A stretch of DNA of 64,000 bases, from the NCBI GenBank assembly GCA_031400455.1, contig JANNPX010000038.1:29832-93831 (forward strand), read 5' to 3'. Positions 43,385 through 51,568 of the stretch are shown one piece after another. Source of the stretch: JANXYW01 sp031400455 (GTDB taxonomy: Bacteria; Chloroflexota; Dehalococcoidia; DSTF01; JACRBR01). Position 1 is the first letter of the stretch; each line of letters opens with the position of its first letter. Below the pieces are notes generated by a model. The model saw only the letters and a list, made by a program, of their open reading frames with translations, was not told where the DNA came from and ran no database searches. Position numbers and translations under genes: made by a program.

Positions 43385-45784
43385 ATGGACCCCCACGCAC
43401 TCCGCACGCTGGAGTTCGACAAGATCCTCGCCAAACTCGCGCGCAGCACGTCGTTCTCGGCGGGCCGCGAGTTGGCGCTCGCCCTCACACCCTCCACCGA
43501 TTTCGGCGAAGTCGTCCTGCGCCAGCGCGAGACCGCGGAGGCGCGACGCCTCATCCAGATGAAGCCGCGTACCGGCCTGGGCGGCGCGCACGACGTTCGC
43601 CCGCTCGCCGAGAAAGCGGCCCGGGGCGGTTTGCTCGACCCCGATAACCTGCTGCAGATCGCCTCCACGCTGGAGTGCGCGCGCGAGCTGAAAAACTCCA
43701 TCAGCCGTCTCGACGAGGAGCTGCCGCTGCTCGCGGAGGTCGCCGACGGCATCGAGCCGCTCGTGCGCGTCGTCGAGGACATCAACCGCTGCATCAACCC
43801 GCGCGGCGAAGTGACTGACCAGGCTTCGCCCGCGCTCGGTGCGCTGCGTCGCCAGATCCGCGCTCTGCACGACCGCCTCTACCAGCGCATTCAGGAGATC
43901 CTCAGCGCGTCATTCTCGAAGGGCATCGCGCAGGAATCGATCATCACGCTGCGCGACGGCCGCTACGTCATCCCCATCAAGGCCGATATGCGCGGCCAGC
44001 TCAAAGGCATCGTGCACGACGTCTCCGGCAGCGGCGCCACCGTCTGGCTGGAGCCGCTCGCCGTCGTCGAGCTCGGCAACAAGTGGCGCGAGGCGCAGAT
44101 CGAAGAGGAGCGCGAGGTCGAGCGCGTCCTCAAGGAATTGAGCAGCAGCGTCGGCGCAGTCGCCGAAGCCATCGGCTGGGACGTCGAGGCGCTCGCCCGC
44201 ATCGATCTCGCGCTCGCGAAGGCGCGATTCGGCGACGAGATCGGCGCGCCGGAGCTGCCGTACGCCGGGGCCGATCAGTCGTGGATCGTCGAAGCCCCCG
44301 CGCAGCTCCACCTGCTGCTCGCGCGTCACCCGTTGCTGCGCGCGCCAGTCATCCCAACGACCGTCACCGTCGGCGGCAACTATCGCGTGCTGCTGATCAC
44401 CGGCCCGAACACCGGCGGCAAGACCGTCGCGCTCAAGACCGCCGGCCTGCTCTCGCTGATGGCGCAGGCCGGCCTGCCGGTGCCCGCCGACACCGGATCG
44501 CGCGTGCCGGTATTCGCGTCGATCTTCGCAGACATCGGCGACGAGCAGAGCATCGAGCAGTCGCTATCGACGTTCAGCAGTCACATGACGAACATCATCC
44601 ACATCGTGGACGCTGCCGGCCTGAAAAGCCTCGTGCTGCTCGACGAGCTGGCAGCCGGCACTGACCCGACGGAGGGCTCCGCGCTCGCCCGCGCGTTGCT
44701 CGCCGAGCTGCTCGAAGTCGGCGCGCTCACAGTCGCGACGACGCACCACGGCGAACTGAAGGCGTTCGCGCACAGCACCGAAGGCGTGATGAACTCGTCG
44801 GTCGAGTTCAATCTCGAAACGCTGTCGCCGACGTACCACCTGACGATCGGCCTACCGGGCCGCAGCAACGCGCTAGAGATCGCGCAGCGCCTCGGCATGC
44901 CGCGCGAGATCATCGACGAAGCGCGCAAATCGATCGCGCCCGAGCAGCTCCAGGTCGAAGAACTGCTCTCCGACATGCGCCGCGAACGCGAGCAGGCGGC
45001 ATCCGCACGCCGCTCTGAAGAGATCGCGCGGCGCGAAGCCGAAGAGATCCGCGGACGCCTCGCCGAAAAGCTCGAAGGCGTCGAGGACGAGCGCGCCCGC
45101 ATGCTCGATCAGGCGAAGAGCGACATCAATCGCGACATCGAACGCGCCCGCAAGCTGCTGGCCGAAGCGGAGCAGCAAGTCGAACAGCAGAAGCTCGCCG
45201 CCGCCGCCGACAAGCTGCGCCAGGCCGCCGGCGAAGCGGCGAAGATCGCCGCGCGCGCCGCGCAGCCGCGCCCCGTGCGACGCGCGCCCACGCCGGCACG
45301 CGTAGCCAGCGTGCCCGCCGGCCCGCCGCCCGCATCGATCCGCATCGGCGACATGGTGTGGCTGCGCGGCATGGACCAGTGGGCCGAAGCGCTGGGCGTG
45401 CCGGAGGATGGCGACGTCGAAGTGCGATTCGGCCCGCTGCGCAGCCGCGTCAAGCTTGCGCAGGTCGAGCGCGTGCAGCGCCCCGCGCCATCGAAAGCGG
45501 AGGGATACGTCACCACAAACGTCAGCCCGCCGCGCGCCGTCCCGCCCGAGATCGAAGTGCGCGGCCAGACCATCGACGAAGCGATCCCCACCGTCGAGCA
45601 GTACATCGACGAAGCATTCCGCGCCGGCCTCCCCTGGGCGCGCATCATCCACGGCAAAGGCACCGGCACCCTCCGCCGCCAGGTGAGAGATCTCCTCTCG
45701 AAGCACCCGCTGGTGAAGTCGTACGAAGAAGCCAAACGAGAAGACGGCGGCGAAGGCGTAACCATCGCTTACCTGGCGGTTTGA
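43385..45784 (+). CDS. mutS2: Endonuclease MutS2
   Basis: 799 aa, the family's usual size. Starts MDPHALRTLEFDKILAKLA, the typical MutS2 opening with no mismatch-recognition domain. The MutS-type ATPase has Walker A GPNTGGKTVALKT, LVLLDELAAGTDPTEG and TTHHGELK. A coiled coil follows (~510-630), then a KOW-like region, and a C-terminal Smr nuclease domain: EIEVRGQTIDEAIPTVEQYI and IIHGKGTGTLR. MutS2 suppresses homologous recombination and, in Firmicutes, splits collided ribosomes. No mutL-type partner here. Confidence 0.96.
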   Translation: MDPHALRTLEFDKILAKLARSTSFSAGRELALALTPSTDFGEVVLRQRETAEARRLIQMKPRTGLGGAHDVRPLAEKAARGGLLDPDNLLQIASTLECARELKNSISRLDEELPLLAEVADGIEPLVRVVEDINRCINPRGEVTDQASPALGALRRQIRALHDRLYQRIQEILSASFSKGIAQESIITLRDGRYVIPIKADMRGQLKGIVHDVSGSGATVWLEPLAVVELGNKWREAQIEEEREVERVLKELSSSVGAVAEAIGWDVEALARIDLALAKARFGDEIGAPELPYAGADQSWIVEAPAQLHLLLARHPLLRAPVIPTTVTVGGNYRVLLITGPNTGGKTVALKTAGLLSLMAQAGLPVPADTGSRVPVFASIFADIGDEQSIEQSLSTFSSHMTNIIHIVDAAGLKSLVLLDELAAGTDPTEGSALARALLAELLEVGALTVATTHHGELKAFAHSTEGVMNSSVEFNLETLSPTYHLTIGLPGRSNALEIAQRLGMPREIIDEARKSIAPEQLQVEELLSDMRREREQAASARRSEEIARREAEEIRGRLAEKLEGVEDERARMLDQAKSDINRDIERARKLLAEAEQQVEQQKLAAAADKLRQAAGEAAKIAARAAQPRPVRRAPTPARVASVPAGPPPASIRIGDMVWLRGMDQWAEALGVPEDGDVEVRFGPLRSRVKLAQVERVQRPAPSKAEGYVTTNVSPPRAVPPEIEVRGQTIDEAIPTVEQYIDEAFRAGLPWARIIHGKGTGTLRRQVRDLLSKHPLVKSYEEAKREDGGEGVTIAYLAV

Positions 45785-45871
45785 GCGGCCGAAACTCCCG
45801 TGCGTGACGAAGCTTCAGCTCCGTCCCCGCGCGTGAACCAGCGGAATCTACGACCGACGCGAGAGCATCCA

Positions 45872-45992
45872 TCTGTCATCCAGAGCGAAGCGAAGGATCT
45901 TGTTCGCCCAGCACAACACCCCACACAACAAACACCACACGCCACCCAAGCTCCCCTTCCCCTCGCGGGGAAGGGGCCGGGGGTTAGGGAAG
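45872..45992. repeat. Composite intergenic repeat, left copy
   Basis: First part TGTCATCCAGAGCGAAGCGA AGGATCT followed by TTCGCCCAGCACAAC; second part, ~30 bases on, the palindrome CTCCCCTTCCCC TCG CGGGGAAGGGG with GCCGGGGGTTAGGG after it. The same two parts in the same order and orientation are at 46478-46608, so the VOC gene between them is bracketed by direct repeats. Confidence 0.8.
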
Positions 45993-46002
45993 GACCACAC
46001 AC

Positions 46003-46434
46003 ATGATCCCCGCCCGCACAACCGTCATCACCCTCGGCGCCTACGACATGCCATCGATGCGCGCCTTCTACCACAACCTCGGCTGGCCCGAGACGCCCAC
46101 CAGCACCGACGGCTTCGCATCGTTCCGCACCAGCGGCGCAATCCTCGCCCTCTTCCCGTTCGATGATCTCGCGAAGGACGCGCGCGTCCCGCGCAGCGAT
46201 GTCGGCACCAACTTCCGCGGCGTCACCGTCGCCATCAACGTCGAATCGCGCGACCTCGTCGACAGCACCATCGACGAACTGCGCGCCGCCAACGCCCGCA
46301 TCACGAAGGTGCCGCACGACGAAGTCTGGGGCGGCCGCAGCGCCTACTTCGCCGACCCCGAAGGCAACATCTGGGAAGTAGTCTGGGCGCCCCACACCTC
46401 GTTCGACGCCAACGGCAACTTCGTCTGGGGCTAG
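46003..46434 (+). CDS. VOC/glyoxalase-like protein
   Basis: 143 aa. One vicinal-oxygen-chelate fold: TTVITLGAYDMPSMRAFYHN and GWPETPTSTDGFASFRTSG in the first half, VTVAINVESRDLVDSTIDEL, VWGGRSAYFADPEGNIWEVV in the second. The DPEGN segment is the usual C-terminal metal-ligand motif. Function unknown; relatives include glyoxalases and resistance proteins. The gene is bracketed by two direct copies of a composite intergenic repeat, and its leader is repeat sequence, so expression signals may come from the repeat. Confidence 0.85.
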   Translation: MIPARTTVITLGAYDMPSMRAFYHNLGWPETPTSTDGFASFRTSGAILALFPFDDLAKDARVPRSDVGTNFRGVTVAINVESRDLVDSTIDELRAANARITKVPHDEVWGGRSAYFADPEGNIWEVVWAPHTSFDANGNFVWG

Positions 46435-46477
46435 CCTCCAAGCCCGTCGGCCTCGCACGAGACACGACGCATCGTGA

Positions 46478-46608
46478 TCTGTCATCCAGAGCGAAGCGAA
46501 GGATCTGCTTCGCCCAGCACAACGCGCCAACACAACGCGCCATCGAACGAATACGGACGCCGTACCAAGCTCCCCTTCCCCCGCGGGGAAGGGGCCGGGG
46601 GTTAGGGA
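46478..46608. repeat. Composite intergenic repeat, right copy
   Basis: Same two parts as at 45872-45992: CTGTCATCCAGAGCGAAGCG AAGGATCT, TTCGCCCAGCACAAC, then ~45 bases on the palindrome CTCCCCTTCCC CCG CGGGGAAGGGG with GCCGGGGGTTAGGG. The right end touches the stop codon of the frameshifted phosphatase gene. Confidence 0.8.
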
Positions 46609-47419
46609 CCAACCACCACCTCTACCACCACCGGATAGTGGTCACTCGGATACACCGGCGGCGCAGCATCCCGCACGATCTCGCACGACTCCGCCCGCAG
46701 CGTCGACGCCCCACCGCTCAGCATGATCCAGTCGATGCGCTGCGGCGTGTCGTCCGCGCGATCGAACGGATATCCGTGCCAGCCATGATTCGTGTACGAC
46801 TCATACGGATCCGCGCTCGCGCCCGCCGTGACGTGCGCGTCGACGAACCCCGCAGCCTCGAACAGCCGGTACACCGCCGACCCGGCACGGTGTTGAAGTC
46901 GCCCGTCACGACAGCCGCGGCGCCATCTCGCTGCAGCTCGTCGAGCCGCGCGATGATCAGCGCCGCGCCGTTCACGCGCGCCAGCTCGCTGCGATGATCG
47001 AGGTGCGTGTTGACGTGTACGATCGTCGCGCCAGTCGCAACGCAACGGAACTTCACCCACGCCGCCGACCGGATGCAGTCCGTATCCCACGAACCCGAGT
47101 GCCGCTCCGGCGTCTCGCTGAGCCAGAACCCGCCGGAGTCGATCGGCCGTAGCCGGTCCGGACGCCAGTAGATGGCGGGCCACTCGTGGGGCGGCGCATC
47201 GCCGTACTCCGGCCACGCCATCCAGTGATAGCCCGGCAACTCGCGGTGATACGCCTTCAGGTTGCCGGTCTGCGCTTCCTGCAACCCGATCAGGTCCGGC
47301 GCGCATCGCCGTATCGTCTCGAAGTGCAGCGACTCGCGATGCTGCCACTCGTTCGCTCCGTCGTCCGGGTGATAGAACCCGCGGATGTTGAACGTCATCA
47401 CGCGCAGCGCTTCGCTCAC
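46602..47419 (-). pseudogene. Endonuclease/exonuclease/phosphatase family gene with a frameshift
   Basis: The N-terminal part (from 47419) reads MTFNIRGFYHPDDGANEWQH, DLIGLQEAQTGN, HVNTHLDHRS and VVTGDFNTVPG, all EEP-family metal and catalytic motifs. After GDFNTVPG the frame runs into nonsense. The -1 frame continues the family (AVYRLFEAAGFVDAH, RIDWIMLSGG, YPSDHYPVVVEVVV) to a stop at 46602. The break is at about 46880-46884, in a CCGGGTCGG stretch, and one base missing there would explain it. It is either a real disruption or an assembly/sequencing error. The intact protein would be ~272 aa, a Mg2+-dependent phosphodiesterase or phosphatase. Confidence 0.85.
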
Positions 47420-47420
47420 G

Positions 47421-48026
47421 CTACCGCTCGATGATCAGCGACGCCGCGTCGACCGCCGACCGCGGCTTCGGCGCGACGCCATCCGGCGCGTACCCGAGCA
47501 CGATGAACGCCTGCGAAACGTAATCGTCCGGCAACCCGAGCGCATCGCGGCACGCCTCCGGCGCGAACAGCGGCGCAGAGATCCAGTACGACGCCAGCCC
47601 CAGCGCGTGCGCCCCGAGCATGATATTCTGCATTCCCGCGCCGATCGACTGCTGCGCCATCGCGAACTCGTTGCGCGCGCGACGCTCGTCTGGCCAGTCG
47701 CGCAGGCCCTCATGCGTCAGGCACGCCAGGATCAGCGCCGGCGCCGAAACGATCTGCCGCTGCGACCTGCGCAATAGCCGCTCGATGAGCGCCTCCGGAT
47801 GCCCGTCGCCCTCGAGGTCCGCCCGCCACGCGGCGCCCATCGCATCAGCCAGCGCCGATCGCCGCGCCTCCGACACGATCACGTACCGCCATGGCCGCGT
47901 ATGATGCGGCGCCGGCGCCACGCAAGCCAGCGCCAGCACCTCATCGACGATCTCCCGCGCTACAACCCGATCGCTTAGCTGCCGCAAAGACCGCCGCGTC
48001 CGAATCGCCTCAATCGCGTCCATCAA
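47421..48026 (-). CDS. Nitroreductase-family protein, FbiB C-terminal-domain-like
   Basis: 201 aa. FMN-binding nitroreductase fold: AIRTRRSLRQLSDRVV at the start (the R-x-S-x-R flavin motif), APAPHHTRPWRYVIV, and MLGAHALGLASYWISAPLF near the C-terminus. This sequence type (R-x-RRSLR...ACVAPAPHHTRPWR) is the one fused to CofE in actinobacterial FbiB, where it reduces dehydro-F420-0 with FMNH2. Its place 33 bases downstream of cofC on the same strand supports that role. No CofE ligase domain is fused or adjacent. A general nitroreductase is the alternative. Confidence 0.8.
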   Translation of the reverse strand: MMDAIEAIRTRRSLRQLSDRVVAREIVDEVLALACVAPAPHHTRPWRYVIVSEARRSALADAMGAAWRADLEGDGHPEALIERLLRRSQRQIVSAPALILACLTHEGLRDWPDERRARNEFAMAQQSIGAGMQNIMLGAHALGLASYWISAPLFAPEACRDALGLPDDYVSQAFIVLGYAPDGVAPKPRSAVDAASLIIER

Positions 48027-48046
48027 CCAGACCCCAGACTGTGCAC

Positions 48047-48078
48047 TGTGAACTACAAACTACGAACTACGAACTACG
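48047..48078. repeat. Short tandem repeat of GAACTAC-A/G-AA units
   Basis: CTGTGAACTACAAACTACGA then ACTACGAACTACG: about three imperfect 9-10-base units. The stop codon of cofC (48060-48062) lies inside it. A related array is at 49873-49907 next to the meaB stop. Confidence 0.7.
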
Positions 48079-48707
48079 TCCACCCACGCAGCCGTCGCTG
48101 CCCCCAACGCCATCCCCCGCATCTCCTCCAGATCCTCCGGCGCATCCACATCGAACGACAGCCGCTCGTTCACGATCTCGACCACCGCAACACCCGCCGC
48201 GACCGCCGCCGCGCGATGCGCATCCGCGCTGTCCCGCCCGTAGTGCATCGCGATCGCCTCGGGCGGGCGCAGCGCCAGCGCGTTCGTGCCGTTATCGCGA
48301 GACCGCACCAGTACCGCCCGCGGCACACCATCGACGCCCAGCGCCTCGACAACCGCGCGCACATCATCAGCCCGCACGAGCGGAATGTCCGCCGGAAAGA
48401 TCACCAGCTCCGAAGCAGCCACGCGCCGCCCGATGTACCGCTGCCCGAACGTCAGCCCGTCGTTCAGCCCCGATAGCGTCGCCGGCTCCGCGATCGGCTT
48501 CGCTCCCAGCTCGCGCGCCTGCCAGAACACCTCGCTGTCGTCGCTGATCACCGACACCAGGTCGAAGCACCCGCTCTCGTTGCACGCCGTGATCACATCG
48601 ACCAGCATCGCCAGTGCCAGCTCCGACCGCTCATGCCGGTCCAGCACATCCGCCAGCCGCATCTTCGCCTGCGCCAGCGACTTCATAGGAATAAGCGCAG
48701 CCCTCAT
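48060..48707 (-). CDS. cofC: 2-phospho-L-lactate (or phosphoenolpyruvate) guanylyltransferase CofC/FbiD
   Basis: 215 aa. Nucleotidyltransferase fold with MRAALIPMKSLAQAKMRLAD (the family's opening with KxxxxAKxRL), ISDDSEVFWQARELGA, SGLNDGLTFGQRYI, LVIFPADIPLVRADD (metal-binding Asp) and RDNGTNALALRPP. It activates 2-phospholactate or PEP with GTP for the CofD step in F420 synthesis. It lies between cofD (upstream) and the FbiB-like nitroreductase. The last residues (VVRSS) are encoded by an intergenic repeat that has replaced the native 3' end. Confidence 0.94.
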   Translation of the reverse strand: MRAALIPMKSLAQAKMRLADVLDRHERSELALAMLVDVITACNESGCFDLVSVISDDSEVFWQARELGAKPIAEPATLSGLNDGLTFGQRYIGRRVAASELVIFPADIPLVRADDVRAVVEALGVDGVPRAVLVRSRDNGTNALALRPPEAIAMHYGRDSADAHRAAAVAAGVAVVEIVNERLSFDVDAPEDLEEMRGMALGAATAAWVDVVRSS

Positions 48708-48784
48708 AGGCTCACAGTGTAGGAGCTTTGGACGGAGGTTCTAGTTCGAGGTTTGGGGTTCAGTCGTGGGGCTTCATCGAGGTT

Positions 48785-49717
48785 CTAGGTTCCAGCAGCA
48801 GCAAGAACCACCTCCGCCAACCCCCGCTTCTCCGGCGGTCCCCGCATGATCGTCTGCGCCACGACGGCGTGCACGCCCGCCGACTCAACCGCCGGCGCCA
48901 GCGCGCGGTCCTCCTCATCGATCACCAGCACATCGAGGAAGTCGCCGTACGCCTCCGCCACGCCGGGCGCCGTCGGCGTCATCCCCAGCGACGCCATCAT
49001 CCGGTCCGCCGGACCTTTGATCGTCTTGCCGCCGATGATCGGGCTGACGCCGACGACGCGCGCACGCGCGTTGCGCAGCGCATCGCGCACGCCGTGCACC
49101 GCCAGCAGCGGCCCGATGCTCACGACCGGATTGCTCGGCGCCACAACGATCACATCCGCGTCCGCGATCGCCTCCAGCACTCCCGGCGCCGGCCGCGCCG
49201 ACTCGATGCCGTCGAACCGCACCGCCCGCACCTCGTCTTCCGTGCGGCGCTTCACGAAGTACTCCTGGAACGCCAGCGTCTCCCCGCCCGCCGTCTCGAC
49301 CATCGTGCGGATGCGGTCATCCGACACCGGCAGCAGCGTCAGCCGCAGCCCGAACGCCTCGACGATCGATCGCGTTGCTTCCGACAGCGTCGCCCCGTCG
49401 CGCAGCATCTTCGTGCGATGCACATGCGTCGCCAGGTCGCCGTCCCCCAGCCCGAACCACGTCTCATACCCGAACCGCCCCAGCGCCTCGAGCGCATGAA
49501 ACGTCTCCCCCGCCAACCCCCACCCCGTCTCCGCGTTGATCGCCCCCGCGAGCGTATAGATCACAATGTCGATGTCCGGCGAAACCCGCAGCCCAAAGAA
49601 ATCGTCATCATCCCCCGTATTGGAGATGACCGTCACATCCTCCGGCGCCACAACCTGCACCAGCCCCTCAAGAAACCGAGCAGCCCCCACCCCCCCAGCC
49701 AGCACAGTGATCTTCAA
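48785..49717 (-). CDS. cofD: 2-phospho-L-lactate transferase CofD/FbiA
   Basis: 310 aa from TTG 49717 (LKITVLAGGVGAARFLEGLV), which has CGGAGA seven bases upstream; the longer frame to 49813 runs through repeat sequence. Signature residues: GGVGAARFLEG (nucleotide loop), ISNTGDDDDFFGLRVSPDID (binding of Fo and metal), APSNPVVSIGPLLAVHGV and VSPIIGGKTIKGPADRMM. It joins the activated phospho-C3 unit to Fo to give F420-0 (or dehydro-F420-0). It forms a cluster with cofC and the FbiB-like gene. cofG, cofH and cofE are outside the window. Confidence 0.95.
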   Translation of the reverse strand: MKITVLAGGVGAARFLEGLVQVVAPEDVTVISNTGDDDDFFGLRVSPDIDIVIYTLAGAINAETGWGLAGETFHALEALGRFGYETWFGLGDGDLATHVHRTKMLRDGATLSEATRSIVEAFGLRLTLLPVSDDRIRTMVETAGGETLAFQEYFVKRRTEDEVRAVRFDGIESARPAPGVLEAIADADVIVVAPSNPVVSIGPLLAVHGVRDALRNARARVVGVSPIIGGKTIKGPADRMMASLGMTPTAPGVAEAYGDFLDVLVIDEEDRALAPAVESAGVHAVVAQTIMRGPPEKRGLAEVVLAAAGT

Positions 49718-49738
49718 GAAGAAATCTCCGATCAGATC

Positions 49739-49870
49739 CCCTCTCCGCCGGGCGGAGAGGGGTCGCCAAAGGCCGGGGTGAGGTGCCCGACCCGTCAGCA
49801 CAACTCCCATCACGTCCCTCTCCCCTTGAGGGAGAGGGTGGCCGAAGGCCGGGTGAGGGCCCGCGCGCAG
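49739..49870. repeat. Two adjacent REP-like palindromes
   Basis: First unit CCCCTCTCC GCCGG GCGGAGAGGGG then GCCAAAGGCCGGGGTGAGG; second unit CCCTCTCCCCTTGAGGGAGAGGG then GGCCGAAGGCCGGGTGAGGG. They are diverged copies of one family in tandem, ~70 bases apart, in the same orientation. The 26941 element is the same family in opposite orientation. They lie ahead of cofD and after meaB. Confidence 0.8.
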
Positions 49871-49872
49871 CG

Positions 49873-49907
49873 CGAACTACAAACTGTGAACTACGAACTA
49901 CAAACTC
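49873..49907. repeat. Short tandem repeat of GAACTAC-type units at the meaB stop
   Basis: CGAACTACAAACTGTGAACT and ACGAACTACAAACTC: same unit as at 48047-48078. It runs into the meaB stop codon (49906-49908). Noncoding. Confidence 0.7.
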
Positions 49908-50838
49908 AAGAGATCAGCTCATCCGCAGCCGAGTGCGGATCCAGCACCCGCGCAGCCACCCGCTCGACCAGCGCATCCAGCCGGCCGTCCGTCGCGTGCT
50001 GCGCCAGCAGGCGATCGATCAACCGCTGCCGCGCGAGCGCCAGCACCTGGTGCCGCGCCTGCTCCAGCCGGTGCGCCTCGCGCACGCCCGCCTGCGAGAT
50101 GTACGCGCGATGCTCGTCGATCGCGTCGGCGAGCGCATCGATGCCTTCGTTTAGCGCGCCGGCGGTCTTCAAGATCGGCGTGCGGCGCTCGTGCGGTGAC
50201 GCATCGACGATCGACGCCAGTTGCCGCGCCAGCAGGTCGGCGTTCGGCAGATCGCTCTTGTTCACGACGAGGATGTCCGCGATCTCCATGATGCCGGCCT
50301 TCATCGCCTGCACGTCATCGCCCGTGCCCGGCGTTACCACCACGACCGTCGTGTCCGCCATCGCCGCCACTTCCACCTCGTCCTGACCCGCGCCGACCGT
50401 CTCGACCAATACGACGTCCTTGCCGAACGCATCGAGCGCCGTCACCACACCCGCCGTCGACGGCGCCAGCCCGCCGAGATTCCCGCGCGTCGCCATGCTG
50501 CGCAGAAACACCTCCGGATCCGACGTCAGATCCTGCATGCGGATGCGGTCGCCGAGAATCGCGCCCTGGCTGAACGGACTCGTCGGATCGATCGCGACGA
50601 TGCCGAGCGTCTTGCCGCGCCGCCGCAGTTCGCGCGCGAGCGCCCCGCTCAGCGTGCTCTTCCCCGAACCGGCGGATCCCGTCAGCCCGATCGTGTGCGC
50701 CGAACCCGACCGCGAGTACAGCGCCGCCAGCGCACGCCGCCCGACGGGAGTGTCGTTCTCGATCAGCGTAAGCAGCCGCGAGAGCGCGCGCCGGTTGCCG
50801 GCGAGCAGACCCTTAACAAGGTCTTCTACAGTTGGCAT
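49906..50838 (-). CDS. meaB: Methylmalonyl-CoA mutase-associated GTPase MeaB
   Basis: 310 aa G3E-type GTPase. Walker A GLTGSAGSGKSTLSGAL, AIDPTSPFSQGAILGDRIRM (switch I), LVETVGAGQDEVEVAAMADT (switch II and base), and LVVNKSDLPNAD (guanine specificity). MRSMATRGNLGGLA-type loop (residues FLRSMATRGNLGGLA) is diagnostic. It loads and protects adenosylcobalamin in methylmalonyl-CoA mutase. It lies three bases downstream of the B12-binding subunit, on the same strand. Confidence 0.95.
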   Translation of the reverse strand: MPTVEDLVKGLLAGNRRALSRLLTLIENDTPVGRRALAALYSRSGSAHTIGLTGSAGSGKSTLSGALARELRRRGKTLGIVAIDPTSPFSQGAILGDRIRMQDLTSDPEVFLRSMATRGNLGGLAPSTAGVVTALDAFGKDVVLVETVGAGQDEVEVAAMADTTVVVVTPGTGDDVQAMKAGIMEIADILVVNKSDLPNADLLARQLASIVDASPHERRTPILKTAGALNEGIDALADAIDEHRAYISQAGVREAHRLEQARHQVLALARQRLIDRLLAQHATDGRLDALVERVAARVLDPHSAADELIS

Positions 50839-50841
50839 GGG

Positions 50842-51264
50842 TTACGTCGCGCGCGCCGGACGGGTCGCCGCCCACTCACGCACGAACTTGATGATGTCTT
50901 CTGTCGATGTCCCCGGCCCGAAGATCGCCTGGAACCCCGTCTTCTTCAGCGGCTCGATGTCCGCATCCGGGATGATGCCGCCCGCGAACAGCAGCACCTC
51001 ATCGGGCGCGATCTCGCGGTCGCGCAGCGCCTTCACCACGCGCGGGAACAGCTCCATGTGCGCGCCGGAGAGGATGCTCAACCCGATCACATCGACGTCC
51101 TCCTGCAGCGCCGCCTCGGCGATCATCTCAGGTGTCTGGCGGATGCCCGTATAGATGACCTCCATGCCCGCATCGCGCAGCGCCCGCGCGACCACCTTCG
51201 CCCCACGGTCGTGCCCGTCGAGCCCCGGCTTCGCAATCAGCACCCGGATCTTCTCATCAGTCAT
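50842..51264 (-). CDS. Cobalamin-binding subunit of methylmalonyl-CoA mutase-type enzyme
   Basis: 140 aa. The whole protein is a B12-binding Rossmann domain: RVLIAKPGLDGHDRGAKVV contains DxHxxG with the lower-ligand His, followed by GLSILSGAHMELFPRVV (SxL) and LFAGGIIPDADIEPLKKTG (GG). This is the separate small subunit of a two-subunit mutase (McmA2/MutB C-terminal half). The large, substrate-binding subunit is not in the window. It is coupled to meaB; with the epimerase at 53644 it belongs to propionate/methylmalonyl-CoA metabolism. Other acyl-CoA mutases (ethylmalonyl-CoA, isobutyryl-CoA) use the same type of subunit. Confidence 0.92.
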   Translation of the reverse strand: MTDEKIRVLIAKPGLDGHDRGAKVVARALRDAGMEVIYTGIRQTPEMIAEAALQEDVDVIGLSILSGAHMELFPRVVKALRDREIAPDEVLLFAGGIIPDADIEPLKKTGFQAIFGPGTSTEDIIKFVREWAATRPARAT

Positions 51265-51568
51265 AGCGGAGGGATCATAACAGCGCCCGCCCCCTCACGC
51301 GAGAATCGGGCAGTCCGCTGCTTGACGAGCACGCCCCCTGGCGACGGACTCTCGCACGATCCCATCCGGCCCAGCGTGGCTCCACACGGCAAGCCCACAA
51401 GCGTGCCGGCGCGCTCGGTCGGCGGTGACACCGGCGCCAAGAATCGTTACCCGAGATCTGCGATCCAGTGTTCGAACACCGCCGCTGCAGCTTGGCGCAT
51501 CGGCTCGCAGGTGCTCGATACCGTAGCCCACACCCATTGGAGCGCCCATGTGCGGTCCATCCGGCGGC
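51265..51568. other. 304-bp stretch without a supported gene
   Basis: Between the B12-binding subunit start and the cupin stop. A minus-strand frame covers most of it but has no ribosome site and no family-like sequence, and it overlaps the cupin gene. Probably holds the promoter of the mutase-subunit operon. No tRNA, repeat or strong hairpin was seen. Confidence 0.5.
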
